The notes below the pieces were generated by a model. That model had not been told where the DNA came from, did no database searches, and was given only the letters and a program-made list of their open reading frames with translations. Positions 48,033 through 55,668 of a stretch of 64,000 bases of DNA are shown here, piece after piece (position 1 is the stretch's first letter; every line of letters begins with the position of its first letter). Location of the stretch: positions 3,720,001 to 3,784,000 of the forward strand of contig NZ_CP069526.1 in assembly GCF_016889705.1 (NCBI RefSeq), read 5' to 3'. This DNA comes from Amycolatopsis sp. FDAARGOS 1241 (GTDB taxonomy: Bacteria; Actinomycetota; Actinomycetes; Mycobacteriales; Pseudonocardiaceae). The translations under genes and the position numbers were made by a program.

Positions 48033-48864
48033 GTACGGCACGCAGCCGCGGATGGGCTTCTTCACCGACACCACGGTGTGCATCGGCTGCAAGGCGTGCG
48101 AAGTCGCGTGCAAGGAGTGGAACGACGTACCCGGCCGGGAGCTGGACCTGCTCGGCACGTCGTACGACAACACCGGCGACCTGGGTGCGAACGCCTGGCG
48201 GCACGTCGCGTTCGTCGAGCAGCCCACCCGGCCCGCCGTGGACCTCGGCATGCCGACGGTGGGTGCGCCTTCGCAGGACGGCGACTCGGAAGAACCGGGC
48301 GTGCGCTGGCTGATGTCGAGCGACGTGTGCAAGCACTGCACCCACGCCGGCTGCCTCGACGTGTGCCCGACGGGCGCGCTGTTCCGCACCGAGTTCGACA
48401 CCGTCGTGGTGCAGCAGGACATCTGCAACGGCTGCGGCTACTGCGTGCCCGCCTGCCCGTACGGCGTGATCGAGAAGCGGGAGAGCGACGGGCGAGCGTT
48501 CAAGTGCACCCTCTGCTACGACCGGCTCGGCGCCGGCCTGGAACCGGCGTGCGCCAAAGCCTGCCCGACCGACTCGATCCAGTTCGGCGAGCTCGACGAG
48601 CTGCGCGCGCGGGCCGACGCCCGGGTGGCCGAGCTCCACGAGTCCGGCGTGGGCGAGGCCCGGCTCTACGGCCGCGACCCCGACGATGGCGTCGGCGGGA
48701 ACGGCGCGTTCTTCCTCCTGCTGGACGAACCGGAGGTCTACGGCTTCCCGCCGGACCCGGTCGTGCCGACGAAACACCTGCCGCAGATGTGGAAACGCGC
48801 AGCGGCCGCGGCTCTCGGCGTCGCGGGCACGCTCGTGGTCTCGTTCCTGGGACGGCGCCGATGA
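48025..48864 (+). CDS. fdhB: Formate dehydrogenase iron-sulfur subunit
   Basis: 279 residues with four 4Fe-4S cysteine clusters: CIGCKACEVACKEWN, CKHCTHAGCLDVCPTGAL, CNGCGYCVPACPYGV and CTLCYDRLGAGLEPACAKAC. A single C-terminal membrane anchor (AAAALGVAGTLVVSFLG) precedes RRR. Transfers electrons from FdhA to the membrane subunit. ATG 48025 overlaps the fdhA end; its stop overlaps the nrfD ATG (ATGA). Confidence 0.94.
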   Translation: MAEYGTQPRMGFFTDTTVCIGCKACEVACKEWNDVPGRELDLLGTSYDNTGDLGANAWRHVAFVEQPTRPAVDLGMPTVGAPSQDGDSEEPGVRWLMSSDVCKHCTHAGCLDVCPTGALFRTEFDTVVVQQDICNGCGYCVPACPYGVIEKRESDGRAFKCTLCYDRLGAGLEPACAKACPTDSIQFGELDELRARADARVAELHESGVGEARLYGRDPDDGVGGNGAFFLLLDEPEVYGFPPDPVVPTKHLPQMWKRAAAAALGVAGTLVVSFLGRRR

Positions 48865-49778
48865 GCCCGCGCGCCGAACGGACGATGGTCGACCCGGTCG
48901 AGTTCACGTCGTACTACGGGCAGCCGATCCTCAAGGAACCGGCGTGGAAGCAGCCGGACGTGCCCCTGTACCTGTTCCTCGGCGGCGCCGCCGGTTCGTC
49001 GGCGACGATGGCGAGCCTCGCGGACCTGACCGGCCGTCCGGCTCTCGCGCGCGTCGGCCGGCTCGTCGCCGCCGCCGGCGCCGGGGCGAGCGTCGTCGCG
49101 CTGATCCACGACCTCGGCCGGCCGGCGCGGTTCCTGCACATGCTGCGCGTGCTGAAGCCGACGTCGCCGCTGTCGGTGGGGTCGTGGATCCTCGCGCCGT
49201 TTTCGGGACTGGCCGCGGCGTCGGCGGGGTCGGCGGAAACGGGGCTGCTGCGGCCGATCGGGAAGCTCGCGGGTGCCGCGGCGGGCGTCGCCGGTCCGGC
49301 GATGTGCACGTACACGGCGGTGCTGCTGGCCGACACGGCCACCCCGTCGTGGCACGAAGCGCGGGGCCACCTGCCGTTCCTGTTCGCGGGCAGCGCCCTG
49401 ACCAGCGGTGCGGGCGCGGCGTTGATCGCGGCCCCGCGGGACGAGGTCGGGCCGGTGGTGAGTGCGGGCCTCGTCGGCGCGGCCGCCGAGCTGGTGGTGG
49501 CACGGCAGCTCGAACACGGGCTGGGGGTGGTTTCCGAGCCGTACCGGACGGGCCGGGCGGGGAAACTGCTGAAGGCCGCTCGCGGGTTGACGGCGGCGGG
49601 CGCCGCGTTGTCGCTGGCCGCGCGGCGCAGCAAGGTCGCGGCGGTGGCCAGCGGGGCGGCGTACCTCGCCGCCGGGCTGTGCACGCGGTTCGGCGTCTAC
49701 CAGGCGGGCGTGGAGTCGGCGAAGGACCCGAAGTACGTCGTGGTGCCGCAGCGCGAGCGGATGGCCGAGCGCGGGTAG
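48861..49778 (+). CDS. nrfD: NrfD/PsrC-family membrane subunit of formate dehydrogenase
   Basis: 305 residues. VEFTSYYGQPILKEPAWKQP and YLFLGGAAGSSATMASLADL are the NrfD opening motifs; about eight hydrophobic segments follow, with IHDLGRPARFLHMLRVLKP between them. It would pass formate electrons to menaquinone; no heme b subunit is encoded here. ATG overlaps the fdhB stop. Confidence 0.9.
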   Translation: MSPRAERTMVDPVEFTSYYGQPILKEPAWKQPDVPLYLFLGGAAGSSATMASLADLTGRPALARVGRLVAAAGAGASVVALIHDLGRPARFLHMLRVLKPTSPLSVGSWILAPFSGLAAASAGSAETGLLRPIGKLAGAAAGVAGPAMCTYTAVLLADTATPSWHEARGHLPFLFAGSALTSGAGAALIAAPRDEVGPVVSAGLVGAAAELVVARQLEHGLGVVSEPYRTGRAGKLLKAARGLTAAGAALSLAARRSKVAAVASGAAYLAAGLCTRFGVYQAGVESAKDPKYVVVPQRERMAERG

Positions 49779-49798
49779 CGTCCGGAGCCGGTGGGTAC
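49774..49798 (+). promoter_or_regulatory. Possible SigB/SigF-like promoter before SRPBCC gene
   Basis: GGGTAC at 49793-49798, with only a weak -35 (GGTA, 49774-49777) 15 nt upstream. It overlaps the nrfD stop codon. Confidence 0.4.
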
Positions 49799-49822
49799 CC
49801 GGCCGGCCAGGAGGTGATCCCC

Positions 49823-50269
49823 GTGGCCGACTACCACCACAGCGCCACCGTCGATCTGCCGGCGGACGAGCTGTTCGCGTACCTGCGCGAACCCCGTAAC
49901 CTGCCGCACTACTTCACCCAGATGACCGAGGCCGAACCGGAGGGCGGTGACACCGTCCACGTCGAAGCCGACATCCACGGCGAGCACGTCGAAGGCGAGG
50001 CGTGGCTGAAGGTCGACGAAGGCACGCGCACGCTGTCGTGGGGCGCCGAAGGCCCGCACGACTACCGGGGCGAGCTGAGCATCGCCGAGTCCGGCCCCGC
50101 CGCGAGCCGCGTGAAGGTGACGCTGCGCAGCGTCCGCGAGGGCTCGGCGGCCGAGATCCAGCGTGGTCTGGAGGAAACGGTCGCGGCACTGGCCCACACG
50201 GCGGTGGCGGATTCGGACGTCTCGGCGAGCGAACGCGAGGGCGGCTGGACGGCCGGCCCGGGCGATTAG
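49823..50269 (+). CDS. SRPBCC-fold (START-like) small protein
   Basis: 148 residues: DYHHSATVDLPADELFAYLR at the start, LRSVREGSAAEIQRGLEETV in the final helix. This is the polyketide-cyclase/START-like fold; a ligand is unknown. GTG 49823 has AGGAGGTGATC upstream, a full-length match to the 16S anti-Shine-Dalgarno, so strong translation is expected. Confidence 0.75.
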   Translation: MADYHHSATVDLPADELFAYLREPRNLPHYFTQMTEAEPEGGDTVHVEADIHGEHVEGEAWLKVDEGTRTLSWGAEGPHDYRGELSIAESGPAASRVKVTLRSVREGSAAEIQRGLEETVAALAHTAVADSDVSASEREGGWTAGPGD

Positions 50270-50323
50270 CCGCGCCCTCCCCGGTTATCCGGAACTTCAC
50301 CCGTGGACAGAAGGGATTCGGCG

Positions 50324-50741
50324 ATGACAATCGCGCGCGACATCATGACTTCGGACGTCACCTGCGCCCGCGTATCGGACACGGTGTTCGACGCGGCGGG
50401 AACCCTGGCGCGCCTGGGGGTCGGCGCCCTGCCCGTGTGCGGCGAGGACGAGCGGCTCAAGGGCATGCTCACCGACCGCGACATCGTGGTGAAGGTCCTC
50501 GCGGAGGGCAAAGACCCCCGTGCGGTGCACGTCGGCGAACTCGCCCAAGGGCGAGGCCGTCACCATCGGCGCGGACGACGACGTGGAAGACGTACTGCGG
50601 ACCATGTCCGAACACCGCGTCCGCCGCCTGCCGGTGATCGACGGCCGGAACCTGGTCGGCATGATCGCCCAGGCCGACGTCGCCCGCGCGATGCCCCACC
50701 TCGCGGCGGGTGAACTGGTCGAGGCCCTCTCCTACGACTGA
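50324..50741 (+). pseudogene. CBS-domain (Hrp1-like) protein with +1 frameshift
   Basis: The first CBS domain (MTIARDIMTSDVTCARVSDT, then LKGMLTDRDIVVKVLAEGKD) is in one frame; the second (GEAVTIGADDDVEDVLRTMS, HRVRRLPVIDGRNLVGMIAQ) in another. The break is at GGG 50549-50551: one extra G. The restored protein is ~138 residues, the size of hypoxic response protein 1 of mycobacteria, which binds adenine nucleotides. Homopolymer position makes a sequencing error as likely as a mutation. Confidence 0.85.
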
Positions 50742-50759
50742 CCGGGACTGAGTGAGACG

Positions 50760-50997
50760 GACTGAGTGCCGAACGCTCTGAGCAGGCCAGACTGATGATG
50801 GCTTGGTGGACGTCGGCTCGGCGTTCGGCGCGGATGCGTAGACGGCGGAAGCCTTTGCACCAGGCGAAGGTGCGTTCGACTGGCCGGCGGATGGTTCCAG
50901 CCGATCCCGGGGGCCGCTCGTCCGTGCGCTTGCGGCCTGGATAACAGAAACGCCGCTCAGGAACCGGAATCAGCGGTTCAAGCCGAGCCGACAGCCC
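50760..50997 (-). pseudogene. Internally deleted IS5-type transposase remnant
   Basis: Read leftward: LEPLIPVPERRFCYPGRKRT (N-terminal part) joins directly to RRPVERTFAWCKGFRRLRIR and ADVHQAIISLACS (C-terminal part). The whole catalytic middle is lost. The neighbouring 50998-51137 stretch has no recognisable gene. Confidence 0.8.
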
Positions 50998-51137
50998 ACC
51001 GGGCCGATCTCCACAAGCACCCTGGCGATCTTGCACGCCGCCGCCGCACACGACACCGACACATCGACCTCATTCTGAACTGTGCTCCAAACGCCGAGGT
51101 GCCGGGCCCGCCGGGGTCCGGCACCTCGGCACGTCAC

Positions 51138-51419
51138 TCAGCGGATGTCCTCATCCGATGGAACATCGGGCGCGCGCAAATTGCGTTGCGCCGCTTCGGT
51201 GGCCGCGTCCGGACGTTCCTCCGCGAGCCGCTCGTCCAAGGGCCGCGGCTCGGCTTGTTCGCGGGGCGTCATGCCGTACTTGTCCACGCCGCTCCAGTGT
51301 TCGGGTGAGTCCATGCCCGCTTCGAGCGGGTCGGCCTGCAGTTCGTCCTCGTCGAGGTCCGGCGCGGCGCTCAGGGCGGCCGGGTCGGACTCGGCGGCGG
51401 GCCGGTCGGGTTCGCTCAC
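51138..51419 (-). CDS. DUF5709-like small acidic protein
   Basis: 93 residues, strongly acidic. LQADPLEAGMDSPEHWSGVD and REQAEPRPLDERLAEERPD resemble the DUF5709 layout (D-x-L-x-x-G-x-x-P-E, then L-x-x-R-L-x-x-E-x-P-D). Function unknown. GTG at 51419 with GAAGGG before it; stress-type promoter at 51445-51470. Confidence 0.6.
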   Translation of the reverse strand: MSEPDRPAAESDPAALSAAPDLDEDELQADPLEAGMDSPEHWSGVDKYGMTPREQAEPRPLDERLAEERPDAATEAAQRNLRAPDVPSDEDIR

Positions 51420-51444
51420 CGGGGAACCCTTCCTCCGTCGCGGA

Positions 51445-51470
51445 ATTCCCGGTGCCGCACAGCTGAAAAC
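51445..51470 (-). promoter_or_regulatory. SigB/SigF-like promoter for the DUF5709-like gene
   Basis: Minus strand GTTT (51470-51467), 16 nt, GGGAAT (51450-51445). Confidence 0.55.
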
Positions 51471-51477
51471 CCAGGGG

Positions 51478-52089
51478 TCAGCGCTTCTTCGTGTGGAAGT
51501 TCACCTGCACCAGTGCCGCGGCCAGCCGAGCGAGGTCCGAACCGGACACGCGATCCGCGAGCTTCGCCGGATCGCCGGGCAGCCCGGCCTTCCCGGCGCC
51601 CGTCAGCGCCCGCTTGTCGAAGTACGGGCGTACCCACGGCCACACCGCCTGGACCTCCTGGCAGAAGATCTGCGCGCCCGTCGGGCCGATGCGCGGGAAC
51701 TCCGTGAGCAGTTTTTCGAGTTTCTTCACGGACCCGCCGGCGGCTTCGGCCAGGCCGCGCAGGTCGTCCCGATATCGCTCGCGCAGGAATTCCGCGCTGT
51801 CGACCAGGTAGCGGGCCGTGCTCTCGTCGTAGCGGACGTAGTGGCCGCGGCCGAGCGCGTGCACGCGGTCGATCCACTCGGAGTCCCGCATGGCCCGCGG
51901 TGTCTTCCAACCCGCCCGCCACAGCTCCTTCGCCGCCTCGATGGCGATGTCCGTGCCGATGCGCGCCGACATCAGCGTGGTCAGCACCAGCAGCTGGTAC
52001 AGCGGTTGCGGTTTGTCGGCGAGCTTGATGCCGGCCTGGTCCGCGTGCGTGGTGCCGTACTCGGCGAGGACGTCGTCGACCTTGCTCAT
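51478..52089 (-). CDS. HhH-GPD DNA glycosylase-like (endonuclease III fold) protein
   Basis: 203 residues. LTTLMSARIGTDIAIEAAKE is the helical opening; EFPRIGPTGAQIFCQEVQAV contains the hairpin-helix-hairpin region. No C-terminal FeS cysteine cluster is present, and the catalytic Lys/Asp could not be placed with certainty, so repair activity is inferred from the fold only. It follows the cox gene by 10 nt and is likely cotranscribed. Confidence 0.7.
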   Translation of the reverse strand: MSKVDDVLAEYGTTHADQAGIKLADKPQPLYQLLVLTTLMSARIGTDIAIEAAKELWRAGWKTPRAMRDSEWIDRVHALGRGHYVRYDESTARYLVDSAEFLRERYRDDLRGLAEAAGGSVKKLEKLLTEFPRIGPTGAQIFCQEVQAVWPWVRPYFDKRALTGAGKAGLPGDPAKLADRVSGSDLARLAAALVQVNFHTKKR

Positions 52090-52099
52090 GCGGTGGCTC

Positions 52100-53800
52100 C
52101 TACATCTGCACGCGGTGGTGCCCGCGCCGGGCGACGTGCTTCTCTTCGTTGATCCGGTCGACCATCGCAGGGTAGTGCAGCTCGAACGCCGGCCGCTCGG
52201 AGCGGATGCGCGGCAGCTCGTGGAAGTTGTGCCGCGGGGGCGGGCACGTCGTCGCCCACTCGAGCGAGTTGCCGAAGCCCCACGGGTCATCCACCTCGAC
52301 GACCTCGCCGAAGCGGTAGCTCTTCACGACGTTCCAGATGAACGGCAGCATCGACGCGCCGAGCACGAACGAGCCGATCGTGGACACGGTGTTGAGCGTG
52401 GTGAACCCGTCGGAGGACAGGTAGTCGGCGTAACGGCGCGGCATGCCTTCCGCGCCGAGCCAGTGCTGCACCAGGAACGTCGCGTGGAACCCGATGAACG
52501 TCAGCCAGAACTGCCACTTGCCCAGGCGCTCGTCGAGCATGCGCCCGGTCATCTTCGGGAACCAGAAGTAGATGCCGGCGAACGTGGCGAACACGATGGT
52601 GCCGAACAGGACGTAGTGGAAGTGCGCGACGACGAAGTACGTGTCGTGCACGTGGAAGTCGAGCGGCGGCGCGGCGAGGATGACGCCGGTGAGCCCGCCG
52701 AGCAGGAACGTGACCATGAACCCGGTGGACCACAGCATCGGTGTCTCGAACGAGAGCGAGCCCTTCCACATCGTGCCGATCCAGTTGAAGAACTTGATCC
52801 CGGTCGGCACAGCGATCAGGAACGTCAGGATGGAGAAAAACGGCAGGAGCACCGCGCCGGTGGCGAACATGTGGTGCGCCCACACCGTCGCCGAAAGCGC
52901 GGTGATGCCGATGGTCGCGAACACCATGAGCCGGTAGCCGTAGAGCGGTTTGCGGCTGAACACGGGAATGATCTCGGTGACGATCCCGAAGAACGGCAGC
53001 GCGACGATGTAGACCTCGGGGTGACCGAAGAACCAGAACAGGTGCTGCCACAGGATGGCGCCGCCGTTGGCCGGGTCGAACACGTGCGCACCGAGCCGGC
53101 GGTCGGCCTCCAGCGCGAAGAGCGCGGCGGTCAGGATGGGGAACGCGAGCAGGATGAGGATCCCGGTGAAGAAGATGTTCCAGGTGAACAGGGGCAGCCG
53201 GAACATCGTCATGCCGGGCGCGCGCAGGCACAGGATCGTGGTGATCATGTTGACCGCGCCGAGGATCGTGCCGAGCCCCGACACGATCAGCCCCATGATC
53301 CACAAGTCGCCGCCAACGCCGGGGGAGTGCACCGCGTCCGAGAGCGGCGTGTAGGCGGTCCAGCCGAAGTCCGGCGCGCCGGCGGGCGTGAGGAACGCGC
53401 TCAGCACGATCAGGCCACCGAAGAGGTAGAGCCAGTAGGAGAACGCGTTGAGCCGGGGGAACGCGACGTCCGGGGACCCGATCTGCAGCGGCAGGATGAA
53501 GTTCGCGAAGCCGAACACGATCGGCGTGGCGTACAGCAGCAGCATGATCGTGCCGTGCATGGTGAACAGCTGGTTGTACTGCTCCTGCGACAGGAACTGC
53601 AGGCCCGGGCGGGCGAGCTCGGCGCGCATCAGCAGGGCCATCGCGCCGCCGGCGAGGAAGAACGCCGTCGCGGTCGTGAGGTAGAGCAGCCCGATCTTCT
53701 TGGGGTCGGTGGTGCGAACCAGGGCCAGGAACACCGCACCGCGCGGGGAGTGGCGCGGGCTGAGTTTGATCGGTTCCGCCCTGGTCTTCACCTCGGTCAC
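52100..53800 (-). CDS. ctaD: Cytochrome c oxidase subunit I (aa3-type), orphan copy
   Basis: 566 residues with twelve membrane segments. Heme a ligand His82 (FTMHGTIM); CuB and Tyr cross-link in WFFGHPEVY (His260, Glu262, Tyr264); CuB His309-His310 (WAHHMF); HFHYVLFGT holds the heme a3 and a ligands. No subunit II or III gene is near, so it is probably a stress-expressed second copy using other subunits encoded elsewhere. Promoter GTGT-N16-GGGTAG lies upstream. Confidence 0.95.
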   Translation of the reverse strand: MTEVKTRAEPIKLSPRHSPRGAVFLALVRTTDPKKIGLLYLTTATAFFLAGGAMALLMRAELARPGLQFLSQEQYNQLFTMHGTIMLLLYATPIVFGFANFILPLQIGSPDVAFPRLNAFSYWLYLFGGLIVLSAFLTPAGAPDFGWTAYTPLSDAVHSPGVGGDLWIMGLIVSGLGTILGAVNMITTILCLRAPGMTMFRLPLFTWNIFFTGILILLAFPILTAALFALEADRRLGAHVFDPANGGAILWQHLFWFFGHPEVYIVALPFFGIVTEIIPVFSRKPLYGYRLMVFATIGITALSATVWAHHMFATGAVLLPFFSILTFLIAVPTGIKFFNWIGTMWKGSLSFETPMLWSTGFMVTFLLGGLTGVILAAPPLDFHVHDTYFVVAHFHYVLFGTIVFATFAGIYFWFPKMTGRMLDERLGKWQFWLTFIGFHATFLVQHWLGAEGMPRRYADYLSSDGFTTLNTVSTIGSFVLGASMLPFIWNVVKSYRFGEVVEVDDPWGFGNSLEWATTCPPPRHNFHELPRIRSERPAFELHYPAMVDRINEEKHVARRGHHRVQM

Positions 53801-53839
53801 GGCTGACCTCCCGGGTTCGGCGCACTGCTCGAACGAGGG

Positions 53840-53865
53840 CTACCCGCCCGGGCGCGGCGCTACAC
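53840..53865 (-). promoter_or_regulatory. SigB/SigF-like promoter for ctaD
   Basis: Minus strand GTGT (53865-53862), 16 nt, GGGTAG (53845-53840); leader about 33 nt. Confidence 0.6.
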
Positions 53866-53868
53866 ACC

Positions 53869-54534
53869 TCACAGCTGATTCCGAACCCCTGCCTCGTGCG
53901 GCAGGCGGGCGTTTTGCCGGGAAAGGTCGCCTTCGAGCGCTTGCCGGGCAGCGGCCCGCCGCAGGATCGGGAGCGTCGTGCGCTGCCGGACGTCTTCGAC
54001 GAGGAACGCTGTGCCCGCGTAGAGCGCCAAGGCGAACAGCGCGAACGCCACCCAGCCGCCGGCGTGCTCGATCGCGGTGGGCGCTCCGAACTGGTACGCC
54101 GCCGACAGGGCGGCGCGCACGGCGGACACGGTGAGCACGATCCCGAGCAACGCCTTGCCCAGGAACGCGACGACGATCAGCGGCACGAGCGTGAGTGCGA
54201 AGGCGCCCAGGTAGAACCCCAGGGCGACGCTGGTGTGCTGCTGCGGCGCCACGATGTGCACCACGCCCAGTCCGAGCCACGACGTCGCGAAGAGGCCGAG
54301 GGCAGCCGCCGCACCGGTATCGCGGGCGAGGAACGCCATGACGGCGGCGAGGAACTCGAGCGGGAAGACGAAGCCGGCGAGCAGGATGCCGGCCGTGCGC
54401 AGCTGGTCGCCGTCCACGAGGCCCAGCCCGATCCCGCCGAGCAGTGCCATGCCGATGCCGAAGCAGAAGAACCCCAGAGGCAACGGGCTCGCGTAGGGCC
54501 GGACAGTCACCGCGGGGTGCTCTGGATCGCTCAT
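53869..54534 (-). CDS. GPR1/FUN34/YaaH (SatP) acetate/succinate transporter-like protein
   Basis: 221 residues, six membrane segments. YASPLPLGFFCFGIGMALLG resembles the family's N-P-A-P-L-G opening (here S-P-L-P-L-G). AGILLAGFVFPLEFLAAVMA and ATSWLGLGVVHIVAP follow. Possible acetate exporter or importer, which would fit with pyruvate oxidase upstream in the island. ATG 54534 is 9 nt after the -10 box. Confidence 0.78.
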   Translation of the reverse strand: MSDPEHPAVTVRPYASPLPLGFFCFGIGMALLGGIGLGLVDGDQLRTAGILLAGFVFPLEFLAAVMAFLARDTGAAAALGLFATSWLGLGVVHIVAPQQHTSVALGFYLGAFALTLVPLIVVAFLGKALLGIVLTVSAVRAALSAAYQFGAPTAIEHAGGWVAFALFALALYAGTAFLVEDVRQRTTLPILRRAAARQALEGDLSRQNARLPHEAGVRNQL

Positions 54535-54543
54535 GATCCCGGC

Positions 54544-54568
54544 GTACCCGGTGCGGGTGCGCCGAAAC
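54544..54568 (-). promoter_or_regulatory. SigB/SigF-like promoter for SatP-like gene, leaderless geometry
   Basis: Minus strand GTTT (54568-54565), 15 nt, GGGTAC (54549-54544), 9 nt to ATG 54534. Confidence 0.75.
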
Positions 54569-54578
54569 CCTTCCGTCC

Positions 54579-55073
54579 TCAGTGGACGGATGTCAGAGCC
54601 GCCCGCGCCCGGTCGACGAACCCGGGTCCGGTCCGCAGGAGCGTGGCCACCTGCGCCCGGTCCGCGATCGCCGGGTGCGGGACGGACACAGCCGCCTTGC
54701 GGCGGTCCAGGACCTCGTCACCGAGATCGCGCAGCCGCGCGGTGCTGTAGCGGGCTTTCAGCCGGACGAGGCCGGTTTCCCGCAGGTGCCGCCGGACCGC
54801 GCGGATCAGCTGCGAAAGCAGCCACTCGAACCGGGTGTCCTGCGGGCCCAAGCCCTCGAGCCGCCGCATGAGGTCGTCGGCTCCGGCGAGCGCCGGGCTG
54901 GGGGAAACGTGGGGCTCTTCGGCCACTTCGTGCCGCACCAGCTGGGCGATCAGGTGGTCCGCCAGCTCCCGGCGGTTCTCGGGGCTGCCGGGCCCCAGCT
55001 CGAGTTCGGTGCAGATGCTGCTCAACCGGAGGTGGTCCTCGCTCAAGACGGTCGCGAGGTCGTGGGTGCTCAT
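54579..55073 (-). CDS. Hemerythrin-like (HHE) domain protein
   Basis: 164 residues, helical. THDLATVLSEDHLRLSSICT and HLIAQLVRHEVAEEPHVSP provide His and Glu residues (His14, His48, Glu52 region) that fit an HHE di-iron bundle; LLSQLIRAVRRHLRETGLVR supplies another His. May sense or bind O2 or NO, or store iron. ATG 55073 has GGAG 8 nt upstream. Confidence 0.65.
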   Translation of the reverse strand: MSTHDLATVLSEDHLRLSSICTELELGPGSPENRRELADHLIAQLVRHEVAEEPHVSPSPALAGADDLMRRLEGLGPQDTRFEWLLSQLIRAVRRHLRETGLVRLKARYSTARLRDLGDEVLDRRKAAVSVPHPAIADRAQVATLLRTGPGFVDRARAALTSVH

Positions 55074-55105
55074 CGAAATGCTCCAAGCGGGTTGCTGCAC
55101 CGGGG

Positions 55106-55130
55106 ATACCCGCCGTGGACGCGGTCAACC
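55106..55130 (-). promoter_or_regulatory. SigB/SigF-like promoter for hemerythrin-like gene
   Basis: Minus strand GGTT (55130-55127), 15 nt, GGGTAT (55111-55106); leader about 27 nt. Confidence 0.65.
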
Positions 55131-55146
55131 ATCCGGGTGGCTCGGG

Positions 55147-55570
55147 TCACCGCGCGATCTCGTTGATCGCCCGCGCGACGAGATCCGGTTCGTCCACCGT
55201 CACCGTCAGGGCGGGGTGGCGCAGGAGCCCGAACGGGTCGAGTCCCGGCACCGCGTGGTGGAAGCGGATGCACACGCCGCGGGCCGTCGAGGTGCCCAGC
55301 GTCAGGCCGTGATCGGCGAGGGAGAGCCGGGGCCCGAGGGCGCGGACCGCGTGGAACGGGCCCGTCACCGTCGCGCCGGCGAGGTTGCCCAGCGCGGTGG
55401 TGACGACCCAGGGCCCGAGGCGGACCCGCAGGCCCCTCGGCGTCGAGCTGCAAGCCGCTCCCGGAGAGGAGGCGGCGCAGCCCCGGGCGGGCCGCGAAGC
55501 GAGCGAACAGCCGGTAGCGGACGACTGTGCGGCAGGGCGCGTCGAGGACGGGCTTCGGTTCGCGGTCCAT
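55147..55570 (-). pseudogene. Unrecognised stress-island protein, frameshifted
   Basis: No family recognised. First frame: MDREPKPVLDAPCRTVVRYR, then RLLSGSGLQLDAEG; after a +1 slip at CCCC 55433-55436 the protein resumes LRVRLGPWVVTTALGNLAGA and ends ARGVCIRFHHAVPGLDPFGL to a stop at 55147. Joined, about 140 residues. The upstream promoter is an excellent stress type, so the locus is part of the island. Confidence 0.65.
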
Positions 55571-55601
55571 GGATCCTCCCGGAAGCGGTGGCCCCTCCTG
55601 G

Positions 55602-55627
55602 CTACCCGGCGGGAATCGCTGAAAAAC
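55602..55627 (-). promoter_or_regulatory. SigB/SigF-like promoter for the frameshifted 55-kb gene
   Basis: Minus strand GTTT (55627-55624), 16 nt, GGGTAG (55607-55602). Confidence 0.65.
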
Positions 55628-55668
55628 CGCCGGGCGGCGGGCGGCTTGCGGGCCGCTAGGGTCAGGGC

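Noticed and set aside
44664..48428. Long minus-strand open frame (over 1200 codons) opposite fdhA
   Set aside because: Antisense shadow of high-GC codon bias; no motifs, while the plus strand has a complete selenoenzyme operon.
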